From Planctomycetaceae bacterium (GTDB lineage Bacteria; Planctomycetota; Planctomycetia; Pirellulales; Pirellulaceae), in contig SXHS01000161.1 of the NCBI GenBank assembly GCA_005773145.1, positions 1 to 24,659 on the forward strand: DNA of 24,659 nt, in the 5' to 3' direction. Shown piece by piece: positions 8,223 through 15,568 of the stretch. Position numbers and translations under genes: made by a program. The notes below the pieces were generated by a model that did not search any database, had not been told where the DNA came from, and saw only the letters and a list, made by a program, of their open reading frames with translations. Each line of letters starts with the position of its first letter. Position 1 is the first letter of the stretch.

Positions 8223-8365
8223 ACTACAAGCACGAAGCGCAAGCGAGTGAGTCCCACGCAACGGCGGGTTATGCGGCGATTGTCAGGACTGCGGACGCAT
8301 CCCGATGTCTAGGGAGTGCGCTGATCGATAGGTCCCTGGCCCCGTTGGACGCTCGTGCTTGTAGT
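8223..8365. repeat. Inverted repeat pair ACTACAAGCACGA
   Basis: ACTACAAGCACGA occurs at 8223-8235 and, inverted and exact, at 8353-8365, about 117 bases apart. The first copy runs on into AGCGCAAGCGAGTGAGT, which recalls a repeat I have seen in planctomycete intergenic DNA (from memory). No gene lies between the arms. The interval could be a small non-autonomous element. The rest of 8122-8481 shows nothing else recognisable. Confidence 0.6.
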
Positions 8366-8481
8366 GCAAAAGCCGCCGCATTTGCTGGTCGGAGATGGCG
8401 GCCTCGATTTGCGATGCCGCTTTCCCGCCAAAAAATCCGTCACGGCGCCGTCCGTTGGGGCCGGCTAGAAAAGACATCAAT

Positions 8482-10968
8482 TCACTTGTTCCCGTTCCCA
8501 AACACCTTTTTGGCCCAAAACGGATGTTGGCGATCGCCTCGCGTGCGCACGTCTTCGAGCAATACGCCAACGTTGGGAGTCAGCTGTTCTCGTGTCGACT
8601 GGCCATTGATCCGAAACTCCAGCTGTTGACTGAAGTCGACCAGGTCGGGTGACAGGCAGACAGTTGTCTGCTGCGCCCCGGATCTTAGGTAGATGCTCTT
8701 GCGGTTGCGGATCTTGCCTTCGATCACGGCCGCACGAGTCTGCGGCGGGGCAGGCCAGCTATCGGGGAGTACCATCGTGCGTTTCGGCAGCCCTTCAACT
8801 TCGGCCCACCAGAAGAAGTTGTCCCAAGGACGTAAGGAAACGGAGTTGAATTCAGCACGTGGGAAGATCCGCTGTTGTAGGCCCATCCAGGTGAACAGTC
8901 GATGGATTTCATCGGAAAAGTGCTCGTGGCCACGTCCGATGAACTCCGCGTAGACCACATCGTAGCCGGTGCGTGTCAGGTAGCGGTCGAATTGCGTGCC
9001 ATTGATCTCCAACTTGCGTCCATCGAGTTCCCCCCCCACAAAGTACCACGGCGAGAACTTTGCATTGTCCGTATAGTGGGTCACGTACAAGGGAGAGTTC
9101 CGCTGACCATATTGCGACACGGCCACAATCGGCATGACTCCAGCCCATAAATCCGGATGGGCTAGGCCGATATCCCAAGCCGCCGTTCCCCCCATGGCAT
9201 GTCCCGATAGAAACACGCGATCCACATCGATGGAAAATCGCCGACAGGCATCACGCACGCTGTAAAGCACTCTTGCATGTTCACGCGCGGAATACTCATA
9301 GGTCTTTTGGTTTTTTTGGCCCCAATGCGGCGAGATCACAATATAGCCGCGACGCGTAGCCTGCCCCAAACGCAGCTTGCGTTGAGGATCCAACGCGCCG
9401 GCCCACCAATCCAATTGCATGGCGGGAGTCGATCCTTCTCCATGCAAGGTTACGACCGTCGGATATCGTCGATAGGGATTGTACTCCGGGGGGAGCTGCA
9501 CGTCGTATTCCACATCAGGTTCTTCTGGCAACCCTGGAATTCGCACGTGTCGTTGACCAGGCGCTTCTGCGGCCGGCTCCGCGCCGTCATCCCCTTCCGC
9601 AGGGGGGCGCAGGTGAAGCACCATGCGGGCCACGTTCTCTGGCGTGGCACCTTCCAAACTCTGCAGAAGATCCAGCACCTCGCGGCGCTCCGCAGCGTCG
9701 GCGGAGCGTAAATAGCGCAAGACCAAATCGCGAACTTGGATCAGCGAGAGGGATACGGCCATGCTTTCCGTTCCCGCGCCGCTCCCCAGAAGCCAGCCCG
9801 AGACGGCCAACGAGATTTGTTGCTCAGCTCCCGTCTGGGAGTCCTGCGCCAAACGCAATAGGTCGGCCATACGTGGTAGGGAATGGGCGTTGAGATCCTG
9901 TTTGATCTCGGCTGCGATGCGCTCGGCCTGTTGACGAAGGACTCCCGCTGGCAATTGCGACAAGGCCTGGTCGAGCAGCGTCAGGACCTTGGCTGATTGT
10001 TGTTGGCGAGACTGATCCTCGACGACAAGTTCCTTAACTTCCTGCAGGATGGGCCCCGCGATGCCTTCGCTGGGAAACTGCTCCGCCAACTGTCGGGCCA
10101 GCTCGTACTGGCCGGCCTGGGCACGCAGACGGATCTCAGCGATCACCTGGCGAGCCTGTAACTGGCGTAGTTCCTTCTCCTGTTGCTGCAAGTTCTCCAG
10201 CTCCGGAAAGGCCTGGATCGCTTCACTCAAGGTCCCCAATGCGTCCTCGTACCGCTCGGATTCGATGAACAACCGTACCACTTTCAAACGCTCATCGGCA
10301 TTGGCCGTAGATTTTTGCGTGAGAATATCGTTGAGTATTTCGCGGGGAATCGAGCTGGTGGCGATCCGCATGTCCAACTGGTAGGAATGTTGCGCCGCGA
10401 GCCCCTCAACCTGCGTGTACACGGGGGTGATCTTCGTGATGCCCACGATGACATCGATCACCCCGCGACTGGTGCGCAGAGTTAGCGTTTGGCGTCCCCA
10501 GGCATCAAATGGAGTTTGAGCGAGCAATTGGCCGACCATCGCCACACGTTGGCCGCCCGTGGCCACCCGCTGCGGAATGCCGATTTCCTCCAGTCGTCGT
10601 GCCGCTTGTTCCTGCACCTGATTTATCTGATAACTAGACACGAACATGCGGCGCAGTCCGTCGTCGATCAATCCGATTAGCTTCGGCTTGGGCGTTGTGG
10701 CGGCTCCCCCCGCCCCCTTGGGTGCTGCGTTGACGCTGGATAACTCGGCGAAGCCGCCGACCAATGTCATGCCCCGTTTAAGCGTGACCTCCGCCCCGGC
10801 AACGGTGCGCCCAACACAAACGCCCAGTCCATGCAGGGCCAGCCATAGGCCGCCGATCCGGAGACAAGTCCGCCACATTCCACACCGTAGTCGACGCGTC
10901 AGCCGACCGTGATCGGCCACGAGCGGACTTGGGCTGGGCCTAGCAAGTGCGATTCTTGAGCCGTCCAT
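8482..10968 (-). CDS. Secreted alpha/beta-hydrolase-fold protein with altered nucleophile
   Basis: This is an 828-residue exported protein. A signal or anchor segment lies at about 35-52 (GGLWLALHGLGVCVG). The central part (about 220-440) is helical and Gln/Glu/Leu-rich, probably TPR-like or coiled-coil. The C-terminal domain (about 490-700) resembles dienelactone hydrolases and PHB-depolymerase-like esterases: TVVTLHGEGS (504-513), YIVISPHWG (542-550), FLSGHAMGGTAAWD (586-599), GGELDG (645-650) and GRGHEHF (678-684). The elbow reads G-H-A-M-G, so Ala591 stands where the catalytic Ser is expected; the codon at 9196-9198 reads GCC on the minus strand. Asp649 and His681 or His683 remain. It may be non-catalytic, or use other chemistry. 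An in-frame ATG at 10878 (residue 31) gives a more standard signal peptide and is an alternative start. A possible promoter lies at 11071-11099. Confidence 0.85.
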   Translation of the reverse strand: MDGSRIALARPSPSPLVADHGRLTRRLRCGMWRTCLRIGGLWLALHGLGVCVGRTVAGAEVTLKRGMTLVGGFAELSSVNAAPKGAGGAATTPKPKLIGLIDDGLRRMFVSSYQINQVQEQAARRLEEIGIPQRVATGGQRVAMVGQLLAQTPFDAWGRQTLTLRTSRGVIDVIVGITKITPVYTQVEGLAAQHSYQLDMRIATSSIPREILNDILTQKSTANADERLKVVRLFIESERYEDALGTLSEAIQAFPELENLQQQEKELRQLQARQVIAEIRLRAQAGQYELARQLAEQFPSEGIAGPILQEVKELVVEDQSRQQQSAKVLTLLDQALSQLPAGVLRQQAERIAAEIKQDLNAHSLPRMADLLRLAQDSQTGAEQQISLAVSGWLLGSGAGTESMAVSLSLIQVRDLVLRYLRSADAAERREVLDLLQSLEGATPENVARMVLHLRPPAEGDDGAEPAAEAPGQRHVRIPGLPEEPDVEYDVQLPPEYNPYRRYPTVVTLHGEGSTPAMQLDWWAGALDPQRKLRLGQATRRGYIVISPHWGQKNQKTYEYSAREHARVLYSVRDACRRFSIDVDRVFLSGHAMGGTAAWDIGLAHPDLWAGVMPIVAVSQYGQRNSPLYVTHYTDNAKFSPWYFVGGELDGRKLEINGTQFDRYLTRTGYDVVYAEFIGRGHEHFSDEIHRLFTWMGLQQRIFPRAEFNSVSLRPWDNFFWWAEVEGLPKRTMVLPDSWPAPPQTRAAVIEGKIRNRKSIYLRSGAQQTTVCLSPDLVDFSQQLEFRINGQSTREQLTPNVGVLLEDVRTRGDRQHPFWAKKVFGNGNK

Positions 10969-11070
10969 GGACTACACCGCCCCCTCCACCTCACGAGTCG
11001 CTCCGGGCCGCCCCGCAATAATGCCCTAGCACTGAGAGTCGTGTCCGCGTTTTGTCCGCCGTCATCGTAA

Positions 11071-11099
11071 ATTGTAGGCCGCGCTCCGTGTCCCGTCCA
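11071..11099 (-). promoter_or_regulatory. Possible sigma-70 promoter for the 10968 gene
   Basis: On the minus strand a TGGACG -35-like box (11094-11099) is followed after 17 bases by TACAAT (11071-11076), a 5/6 match to -10. Transcription would start about 95 bases upstream of the 10968 start codon. No experimental support; short boxes can occur by chance. Confidence 0.35.
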
Positions 11100-11111
11100 C
11101 GGCCCGCGCGG

Positions 11112-12050
11112 CTACTCAGTGGCGGCCGGTGTGGTCGTAGGAGCGGCCACCGGTACATCAAGGTCGATAGGAATCGCGGATGCGTTATGGTGCAAAAATT
11201 CCACCCCCACCGCCAGGCCGATTCCCAATAGTAGTGCCGCCGAGAGTCGACCTCGGTCATGCGAGTGAAAGGTGACCTCAGGGAGTAAATCGCTCAAGGC
11301 AATACAGATAAAAAATCCAGCCGAAAAGGCCAAGGCCCAGCCAATCGATTCGTCGGAGCCAAGTTCCAAACGGGCCGCCCCGCCCCAAAACAGCAGGGCA
11401 CCCAAGGGGCACACCAGTGAGAAAACCAAATTGACCAGCATCTGATTGCGGGCTGACCAGTGGCTGGAACGCATGAGCATCGCGATCGACAGCGAATCCA
11501 ATGGTTTGTGCAACGCCACGGCCAGAAATGTGCCAAGACCCGGTGCGAATCGCAGGTGACCGGTTGACGACTCGGCGATCATGCTCGCACCCAATGCCAA
11601 ACCATCCAGTAGCGAATGCACCGCCAGGCCCGTGAAAAGTCCCACCCAATTGAACTGATGAGGCCCCGCGTGGGGATGCGGATGGTCCGGCTCGTCTGCG
11701 TGATGGTGCGCCAAAACCGGCAGAGACCCCTGATCCCCATGCGTGCATCGGCCTTGATCCGCGGATACTTCGTGATGATGAAAATGAAGCAGCCGCAACA
11801 CGAAAAACATCACCAAGAGCCCCGCCAACATGGCCCCCGTCGCATGCTGGGCCGATGGCAATTGCTGAATCGCATGTGGAAGTAGATGTAAGGACGCGAT
11901 GCCCAGCATGACGCCGGAGATCAGGCTGATCAGCGCTTGCATGCGAAAGTGGGTCAGCGCTACCAGCTGGGGCAGCCGGCCTCCGAGCAGTGAGGCGAAA
12001 AAAATCGCCAGACAATACAGTGTCAGTAGTAGCGGAGTTGCCGGCATCAT
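11112..12050 (-). CDS. ZIP-family divalent metal transporter
   Basis: This 312-residue integral membrane protein is a ZIP (ZupT/SLC39-like) carrier, a family that moves zinc and similar metals into the cytoplasm. About eight hydrophobic segments are visible. The paired metal-site helices carry HSLLDGLALGAS (145-156) and HKPLDSLSIA (181-190). The latter is the family's HKxPE-like motif with Asp in place of Glu. Between the third and fourth segments lies a long His-rich loop (89-131, with HFHHHE, HHHADE and HPHPHAG), typical of metal-sensing or metal-delivering loops. GTG at 12053 and ATG at 12047 are alternative starts, because the gene opens GTG-ATG-ATG. It is divergent from a SmtB/CzrA-like metal sensor 280 bases away, which strongly suggests metal-dependent control. 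Direction and metal are inferred from the family; zinc is most likely. Confidence 0.9.
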   Translation of the reverse strand: MMPATPLLLTLYCLAIFFASLLGGRLPQLVALTHFRMQALISLISGVMLGIASLHLLPHAIQQLPSAQHATGAMLAGLLVMFFVLRLLHFHHHEVSADQGRCTHGDQGSLPVLAHHHADEPDHPHPHAGPHQFNWVGLFTGLAVHSLLDGLALGASMIAESSTGHLRFAPGLGTFLAVALHKPLDSLSIAMLMRSSHWSARNQMLVNLVFSLVCPLGALLFWGGAARLELGSDESIGWALAFSAGFFICIALSDLLPEVTFHSHDRGRLSAALLLGIGLAVGVEFLHHNASAIPIDLDVPVAAPTTTPAATE

Positions 12051-12143
12051 CACCCGTTATTCCGCCCCCATTTGGCCTACCGGCGCCCCTTGCGCCGCCG
12101 TTTCAAGCGATGTGCGCTGCGGGCCGAACCTACAAGTTGAATG

Positions 12144-12154
12144 CATTGGCAATG
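12144..12154. promoter_or_regulatory. Candidate operator palindrome in the ZIP/sensor intergenic region
   Basis: CATTG-G-CAATG is an 11-base palindrome between the divergent ZIP and SmtB-like genes. It is flanked by ATGAATGT (12152-12159), whose inverted copy ACATTCAT lies at 12261-12268, next to the sensor gene's -10 box. TGAA/TTCA half-sites are typical of SmtB/CzrA operators, but the spacing here is not canonical. This is a suggestion only. Confidence 0.25.
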
Positions 12155-12230
12155 AATGTGCAAGTCGACCTGGCCCGGGCCGCCGAGCCGAGTTCGACGC
12201 GCCTGGCGTCGCGATTTGCCCCGATTCTCG

Positions 12231-12259
12231 TTGACGATTGCCACACGGCTAGTTATAAT
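12231..12259 (+). promoter_or_regulatory. Near-consensus sigma-70 promoter for the SmtB-like gene
   Basis: TTGACG (12231-12236), 17 bases, then a perfect TATAAT (12254-12259). Transcription should start near 12266. That is just at the in-frame ATG 12267 and 64 bases before the preferred GTG start at 12330, which has a strong Shine-Dalgarno. It is the best promoter in the window, as expected for a gene controlled by repression. Confidence 0.7.
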
Positions 12260-12329
12260 TACATTCATGCGATTGATTGATTGTCCAGATCGGCAACGGG
12301 CCACTAGCGCCGATCGTAGGAGGGGTAAC

Positions 12330-12635
12330 GTGCCAACTGCCGTGCAACGCGAGGAGACCGCATGTCAGCGGACGGCGGACCTTTTTGCCGCGTTGGGTGA
12401 TCCCCAGCGGTTGCGAATTGTGATGTTGTTGGGCAATCGGGAGTTATGCGTATCCGAGATTACGGCTGAGCTGGCCGATAATCTACCAGCCGTCTCGCAA
12501 CGACTGCGTTGGCTGAAGCGAGAGCGATTGGTTCGCGCCCGACGTGACGGCAAGCACATATATTACGCGCTGGCCGACCACCATGTCGCCGAATTGGTTC
12601 GAAACGCATTCGACCATACGTCGGAGATGGTGTAG
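12330..12635 (+). CDS. SmtB/CzrA-like metal-sensing repressor (ArsR family)
   Basis: This is a 101-residue ArsR-family winged-helix repressor. Such proteins bind operator DNA as dimers and let go when metal binds. LFAALGDPQRLRIVMLLG (18-35) opens the domain and LPAVSQRLRWLKRERLVRAR (52-71) holds the recognition helix and wing. The C-terminal helix has Asp83, His85, His96 and Glu99. This matches the spacing of the SmtB alpha-5 zinc site (D104, H106, H117, E120) exactly. Cys40 in ELCVSE recalls the alpha-3 cysteine of SmtB. The GTG start is chosen because AGGAGGGG lies 6-12 bases before it and the length then fits the family; ATG 12267 and longer forms are possible. It is divergent from the ZIP gene and 51 bases before a His-rich protein gene on the same strand, which it probably co-regulates. 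Confidence 0.9.
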   Translation: MPTAVQREETACQRTADLFAALGDPQRLRIVMLLGNRELCVSEITAELADNLPAVSQRLRWLKRERLVRARRDGKHIYYALADHHVAELVRNAFDHTSEMV

Positions 12636-12686
12636 CCATTGTCGTTAACCGGAAACGTTCTACTACAAACAAGGGAGATACGAGTC

Positions 12687-13031
12687 ATGTCCGATTTGCA
12701 TGTAAATCACGAACATCGTCATGGAGAGGGCTGTGGTCACACGCCGGTTCGTCACGGGGATCATCAAGACTTTCTGCACGATGGTCATCTCCATCATCAG
12801 CGGGCCGATGGCACGGTTGAGGAGCATGCCTTGTCGGTCAGTGATGTGAATCCGGACGGTTGCACGCCCCAGCATCGCTGCAATGGGCATGCCCTTGGCC
12901 ATGTGCACGGCCCCACCTGTGGCCACGAAGCGGTCCCGCACGGTGACCACGTGGACTATCTTGTGGACGGCCATTTGCACCATCCACACGGTGATCATTG
13001 CGACAATCATGGCCCTGTGTCGTTGGGCTGA
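12687..13031 (+). CDS. Small histidine-rich metal-binding protein with duplicated module
   Basis: This 114-residue protein has 25 His and 5 Cys. Two copies of a 23-residue module are visible at 16-38 and 78-100. Each has the pattern CGHxxVxHGDHxDxLxDGHLHH. A less regular His/Cys stretch lies before (5-12) and between them (59-74). There is no signal peptide or membrane segment, so a cytoplasmic metal store, buffer or chaperone is the simplest reading. Start ATG 12687 has GGGAG 9-13 bases upstream. It follows the SmtB-like gene closely on the same strand, so repression by metal depletion and induction by metal excess would be expected. Similar HGDHxDYLxDGHLHHxH proteins occur near zinc genes in other bacteria (from memory). 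The metal is probably zinc but is not proven. Confidence 0.88.
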   Translation: MSDLHVNHEHRHGEGCGHTPVRHGDHQDFLHDGHLHHQRADGTVEEHALSVSDVNPDGCTPQHRCNGHALGHVHGPTCGHEAVPHGDHVDYLVDGHLHHPHGDHCDNHGPVSLG

Positions 13032-13046
13032 GCGACCTAGGCCCCA

Positions 13047-14468
13047 TCAAGGTGCACGCGGGTTGTGTCGCGTCCGCCTTCGGCGGCCGACATTGCCGCT
13101 AAGGATGATCCATAACACGCTGCCATATCCGCTTGGTTCTGGCACGATGCTTGCGATCGGTTCCCCGCCTATCACTCCCCCGGCGATCGGTAGCGAATTC
13201 GGTCCCGGAGAGAGCACACCGCTGGTGTTCATGACATTTCCGCCAATCGTGCCGACGCCGGACAACACGCCATCGAGCAGCTGCACCGAGCCGCCATTGC
13301 TGGTTGGCGATCCATTCCATATCAGCGTGCCGGGCCCCGTCTTGGTCAGCGAGTGACCCGACAATTGGGTCGTGGATGCCAGCAACAGACTCGCATCGGC
13401 CGCCACGATCAATTGGGTGGTGTCGGCCAGGTTCACACCGGCCGCGATGGTGTGCTCGCCTTGTTGAACCTCAAGGCGAGCATCGCCGGTGGCTGCCTGG
13501 AGCGTGATCCATCCGCCGCCACTGATCGTGTAGGCGTGTGGGCTATCAAACTCCAACGTACGTAAGGTGCGCGTCTGTGTATTGGTAATACTGCGCGGCG
13601 CGGTGATCTTGTTGCCAAGAATGGCCGTTTCCTGATTGGTATCCGGAATGAGCCGTGCGAGCCAATTGGCATCTTGGCCCCAATCACCTCCGGCGTCCAC
13701 ATTCCAAATGGACGGAACAAGAAAGCTCTGCCGCTGTTCGACCCATTGGCGTGCCAGCGATTCCAGAGCGGTGGGCGAAACGCCAGGTGTCCCCCAAACC
13801 AAATAGAACGGAGGGGAACTGTTGACGCCCGCCATGCGCAACTGCATGGCGATCAAATAAATGCCATCATTCGGTGTGGTGCCGAAGTTGCCATCGCCAT
13901 CATCGAGAAAAAAGAAACGATGCTCGTGTATGAATCCGTTGGATCCTGTCGTGGCGATCGTGGCCCCGGGAATGAATTGATCACTACCATCGGCGGCAGC
14001 TTCCACGTTGTTCTTGCCGAATAGTGACAAACGATATTGAGGCGTCGGCGTAGCGGCGAAGGCCACATCCGAGACCATCGATCCAACGCCGTTCCAATAG
14101 AGCAGATTGGAGACCAGGCCCTCCTGGGCCATCGGCAGAAAGTCCCAATCAAGGTCCGCACTTCCGGGCAAGGCCGTAGCGCCTGGCGGCATGAACGGAC
14201 TGCCATTCGCCAGCGAATTGAACCCCGGATCGTTCACGGCATACAAATTATCAAACGACCGCGTGAAAACACGTTGTCCAAGCGCGTACGTGGCATTGTC
14301 GAAATCGGCGGTGCCAGTCGTCAATTGGCCAGCAACACTTTGCACCAGCAGATCAGCATGCTGTGCTCGCGCCGTGGAGGTGGCCAAAGCCAGGCATCCC
14401 AGGGCCGCACAGAAGCCAGGCCAGCGCACGACCAATCCAATTCGCAGAGACGCATGAAGGCGGAACAT
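13047..14468 (-). CDS. PEP-CTERM surface protein, QHAD-type (metal-island paralog 1)
   Basis: This is a 473-residue exported protein. A signal peptide ends near TARA, leaving a mature N-terminus QHADLLVQSVAGQL. Residues about 36-240 form a domain shared with the neighbour at 14638-15489: the QH(A/S)D opening, an LFYWDG/LLYWNG element, an EHRFF/EHPLF element and a GIYLIAMQL...FYLVW segment. Residues about 255-430 read like the beta-strand repeats of autotransporter-associated type (DWGQDANW, then THXXTI-like strands and GPGTLIWNG). The tail VPEPSGYGSVLWIILSG followed by RRRR is a PEP-CTERM sorting signal, processed by exosortase. The shared domain resembles zinc-regulated 'all3515-like' or choice-of-anchor-M proteins (from memory). 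The gene converges on the His-rich protein gene with 15 bases between stops and is last in a minus-strand run. Confidence 0.85.
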   Translation of the reverse strand: MFRLHASLRIGLVVRWPGFCAALGCLALATSTARAQHADLLVQSVAGQLTTGTADFDNATYALGQRVFTRSFDNLYAVNDPGFNSLANGSPFMPPGATALPGSADLDWDFLPMAQEGLVSNLLYWNGVGSMVSDVAFAATPTPQYRLSLFGKNNVEAAADGSDQFIPGATIATTGSNGFIHEHRFFFLDDGDGNFGTTPNDGIYLIAMQLRMAGVNSSPPFYLVWGTPGVSPTALESLARQWVEQRQSFLVPSIWNVDAGGDWGQDANWLARLIPDTNQETAILGNKITAPRSITNTQTRTLRTLEFDSPHAYTISGGGWITLQAATGDARLEVQQGEHTIAAGVNLADTTQLIVAADASLLLASTTQLSGHSLTKTGPGTLIWNGSPTSNGGSVQLLDGVLSGVGTIGGNVMNTSGVLSPGPNSLPIAGGVIGGEPIASIVPEPSGYGSVLWIILSGNVGRRRRTRHNPRAP

Positions 14469-14565
14469 GTCGAATGACCCTTTCTCAAATCTTAAATCTC
14501 AAATCTCTGCGGCGCTTCGCCCAAGGAGGCCGAGGGGAGTAAATGGGAAAACCGCCTCGCGCCCG

Positions 14566-14597
14566 GCCCGTTCCCAGATACGCATCTGGGAACGGGC
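14566..14597. repeat. Perfect 14-bp palindromic (REP-like) hairpin
   Basis: GCCCGTTCCCAGAT (14566-14579) and its exact complement (14584-14597) flank a four-base loop ACGC. It lies between the two PEP-CTERM genes and matches the design of the hairpin at 8188-8217. It may stabilise or attenuate the transcript between the paralogs. Confidence 0.85.
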
Positions 14598-14637
14598 AGA
14601 CTCCGGAGTTCATCTTCCAGGCAGTCCTGGCACGCCA

Positions 14638-15489
14638 CTACGCTCGGCGGAGCCGTAACCCGCGCAACCCGCTCAAGAGCATCGAGCACATCAGGCCCAA
14701 TCCCGTTGGCTCAGGGATTGATTCAGCGACGAATTCCACGCCTTCCTCGTAGAAGGCAAAGTTCTTGCCGCCGAAAACAGGCTCGTCCCCACCCCCTTCA
14801 AAGGCTTCCAACAATCCTTCCAACTCCTCCGCGGCATCGTCGTCAACAAGCAGTTGGTCCACGAGCCAAACGATCGCAAACGGAGTCGAATCCGTGAGTC
14901 CTGCGACCGACGCGCTCAAGCCCATCACATACACGCCATCGGCAGGAATCGATATGCCAGGTGTGTTTATGGCAAACAGCGGATGTTCGTCCATGCCACC
15001 ACTGCCTCCAGTTGTTCCAAAATTGGGGTTATCCACCGCGGGCACCGGGGGTGAGATCACGGGCTGAAAGTCCACGGCACCGGTGCCGTCCCAATAGAAC
15101 AGCTGAGACGACTGGCCCGCCAACGTGACCGGCGCGAATGCCAGGGAAGCGGCGGCGTTGGCTGGGAGTGGATTCGAACCCGCCACGACACTCGTCGGTG
15201 CCGCATTAAATCCCGGCTCGGCTCGCTGGTAGTCGAAGAAAAACGGCGGCGTTCCACCAGCCACCATCACGCCTTCAAAGACTCGCGTCTCCAGATCGTA
15301 GAACGGGCCCCCCTCCAAGCCGTCCAAGTCCGCAGCGGCACCGACCGCGACCTGCCCGCCGACTTCAGCCAAGAAGATATCGCTGTGTTGTGCGGATGCT
15401 GGCCCTAGCTTGCCAAGTAGGCATGCGAAGGCCATCGTCGCAACTCGGGTCCACTGTGGGAACGCAGATTTCAGAAATCGAAAACTCAT
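14638..15489 (-). CDS. PEP-CTERM surface protein, QHSD-type (metal-island paralog 2)
   Basis: This is a 283-residue exported protein. The start ATG 15489 is fixed by GGAGG six bases upstream; the frame is open further but lacks protein character there. The signal peptide ends near GPASA, leaving QHSDIFLAEVGGQVAVG. The middle has LFYWDGTGAVDFQP, GGMDEHPLFAIN and a GVYVMGLSASVAGL...FAIVW strand pair, matching elements of the 13047-14468 protein, but the beta-strand repeat region is absent. An acidic helical stretch (DDDAAEELEGLLEAFEGGGD) follows. The C-terminus SIPEPTGLGLMCSMLLSGLRG plus RLRRA is a clean PEP-CTERM signal. The exosortase itself is not in this window. Position in the metal island and the conserved His after cleavage suggest an exposed metal-related role, but this is inference. 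Confidence 0.87.
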   Translation of the reverse strand: MSFRFLKSAFPQWTRVATMAFACLLGKLGPASAQHSDIFLAEVGGQVAVGAAADLDGLEGGPFYDLETRVFEGVMVAGGTPPFFFDYQRAEPGFNAAPTSVVAGSNPLPANAAASLAFAPVTLAGQSSQLFYWDGTGAVDFQPVISPPVPAVDNPNFGTTGGSGGMDEHPLFAINTPGISIPADGVYVMGLSASVAGLTDSTPFAIVWLVDQLLVDDDAAEELEGLLEAFEGGGDEPVFGGKNFAFYEEGVEFVAESIPEPTGLGLMCSMLLSGLRGLRLRRA

Positions 15490-15568
15490 GAGACACCTCC
15501 CGAAATTAAGGACGAAAATGACGTAACGGACAAAAGGGATACAAAAAATTCTCAGACACCTCATGCGG

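Noticed and set aside
12240..12270. A Zur-like box around GTTATAATTACATTC
   Set aside because: It resembles part of the Zur consensus, but the match is one half-site and coincides with the -10 box, so it is not claimed as a Zur site.
12077..12304. Minus-strand ORF of 75 codons between the ZIP and sensor genes
   Set aside because: It overlaps the strong sensor promoter and candidate operator and has only a basic, low-information sequence.
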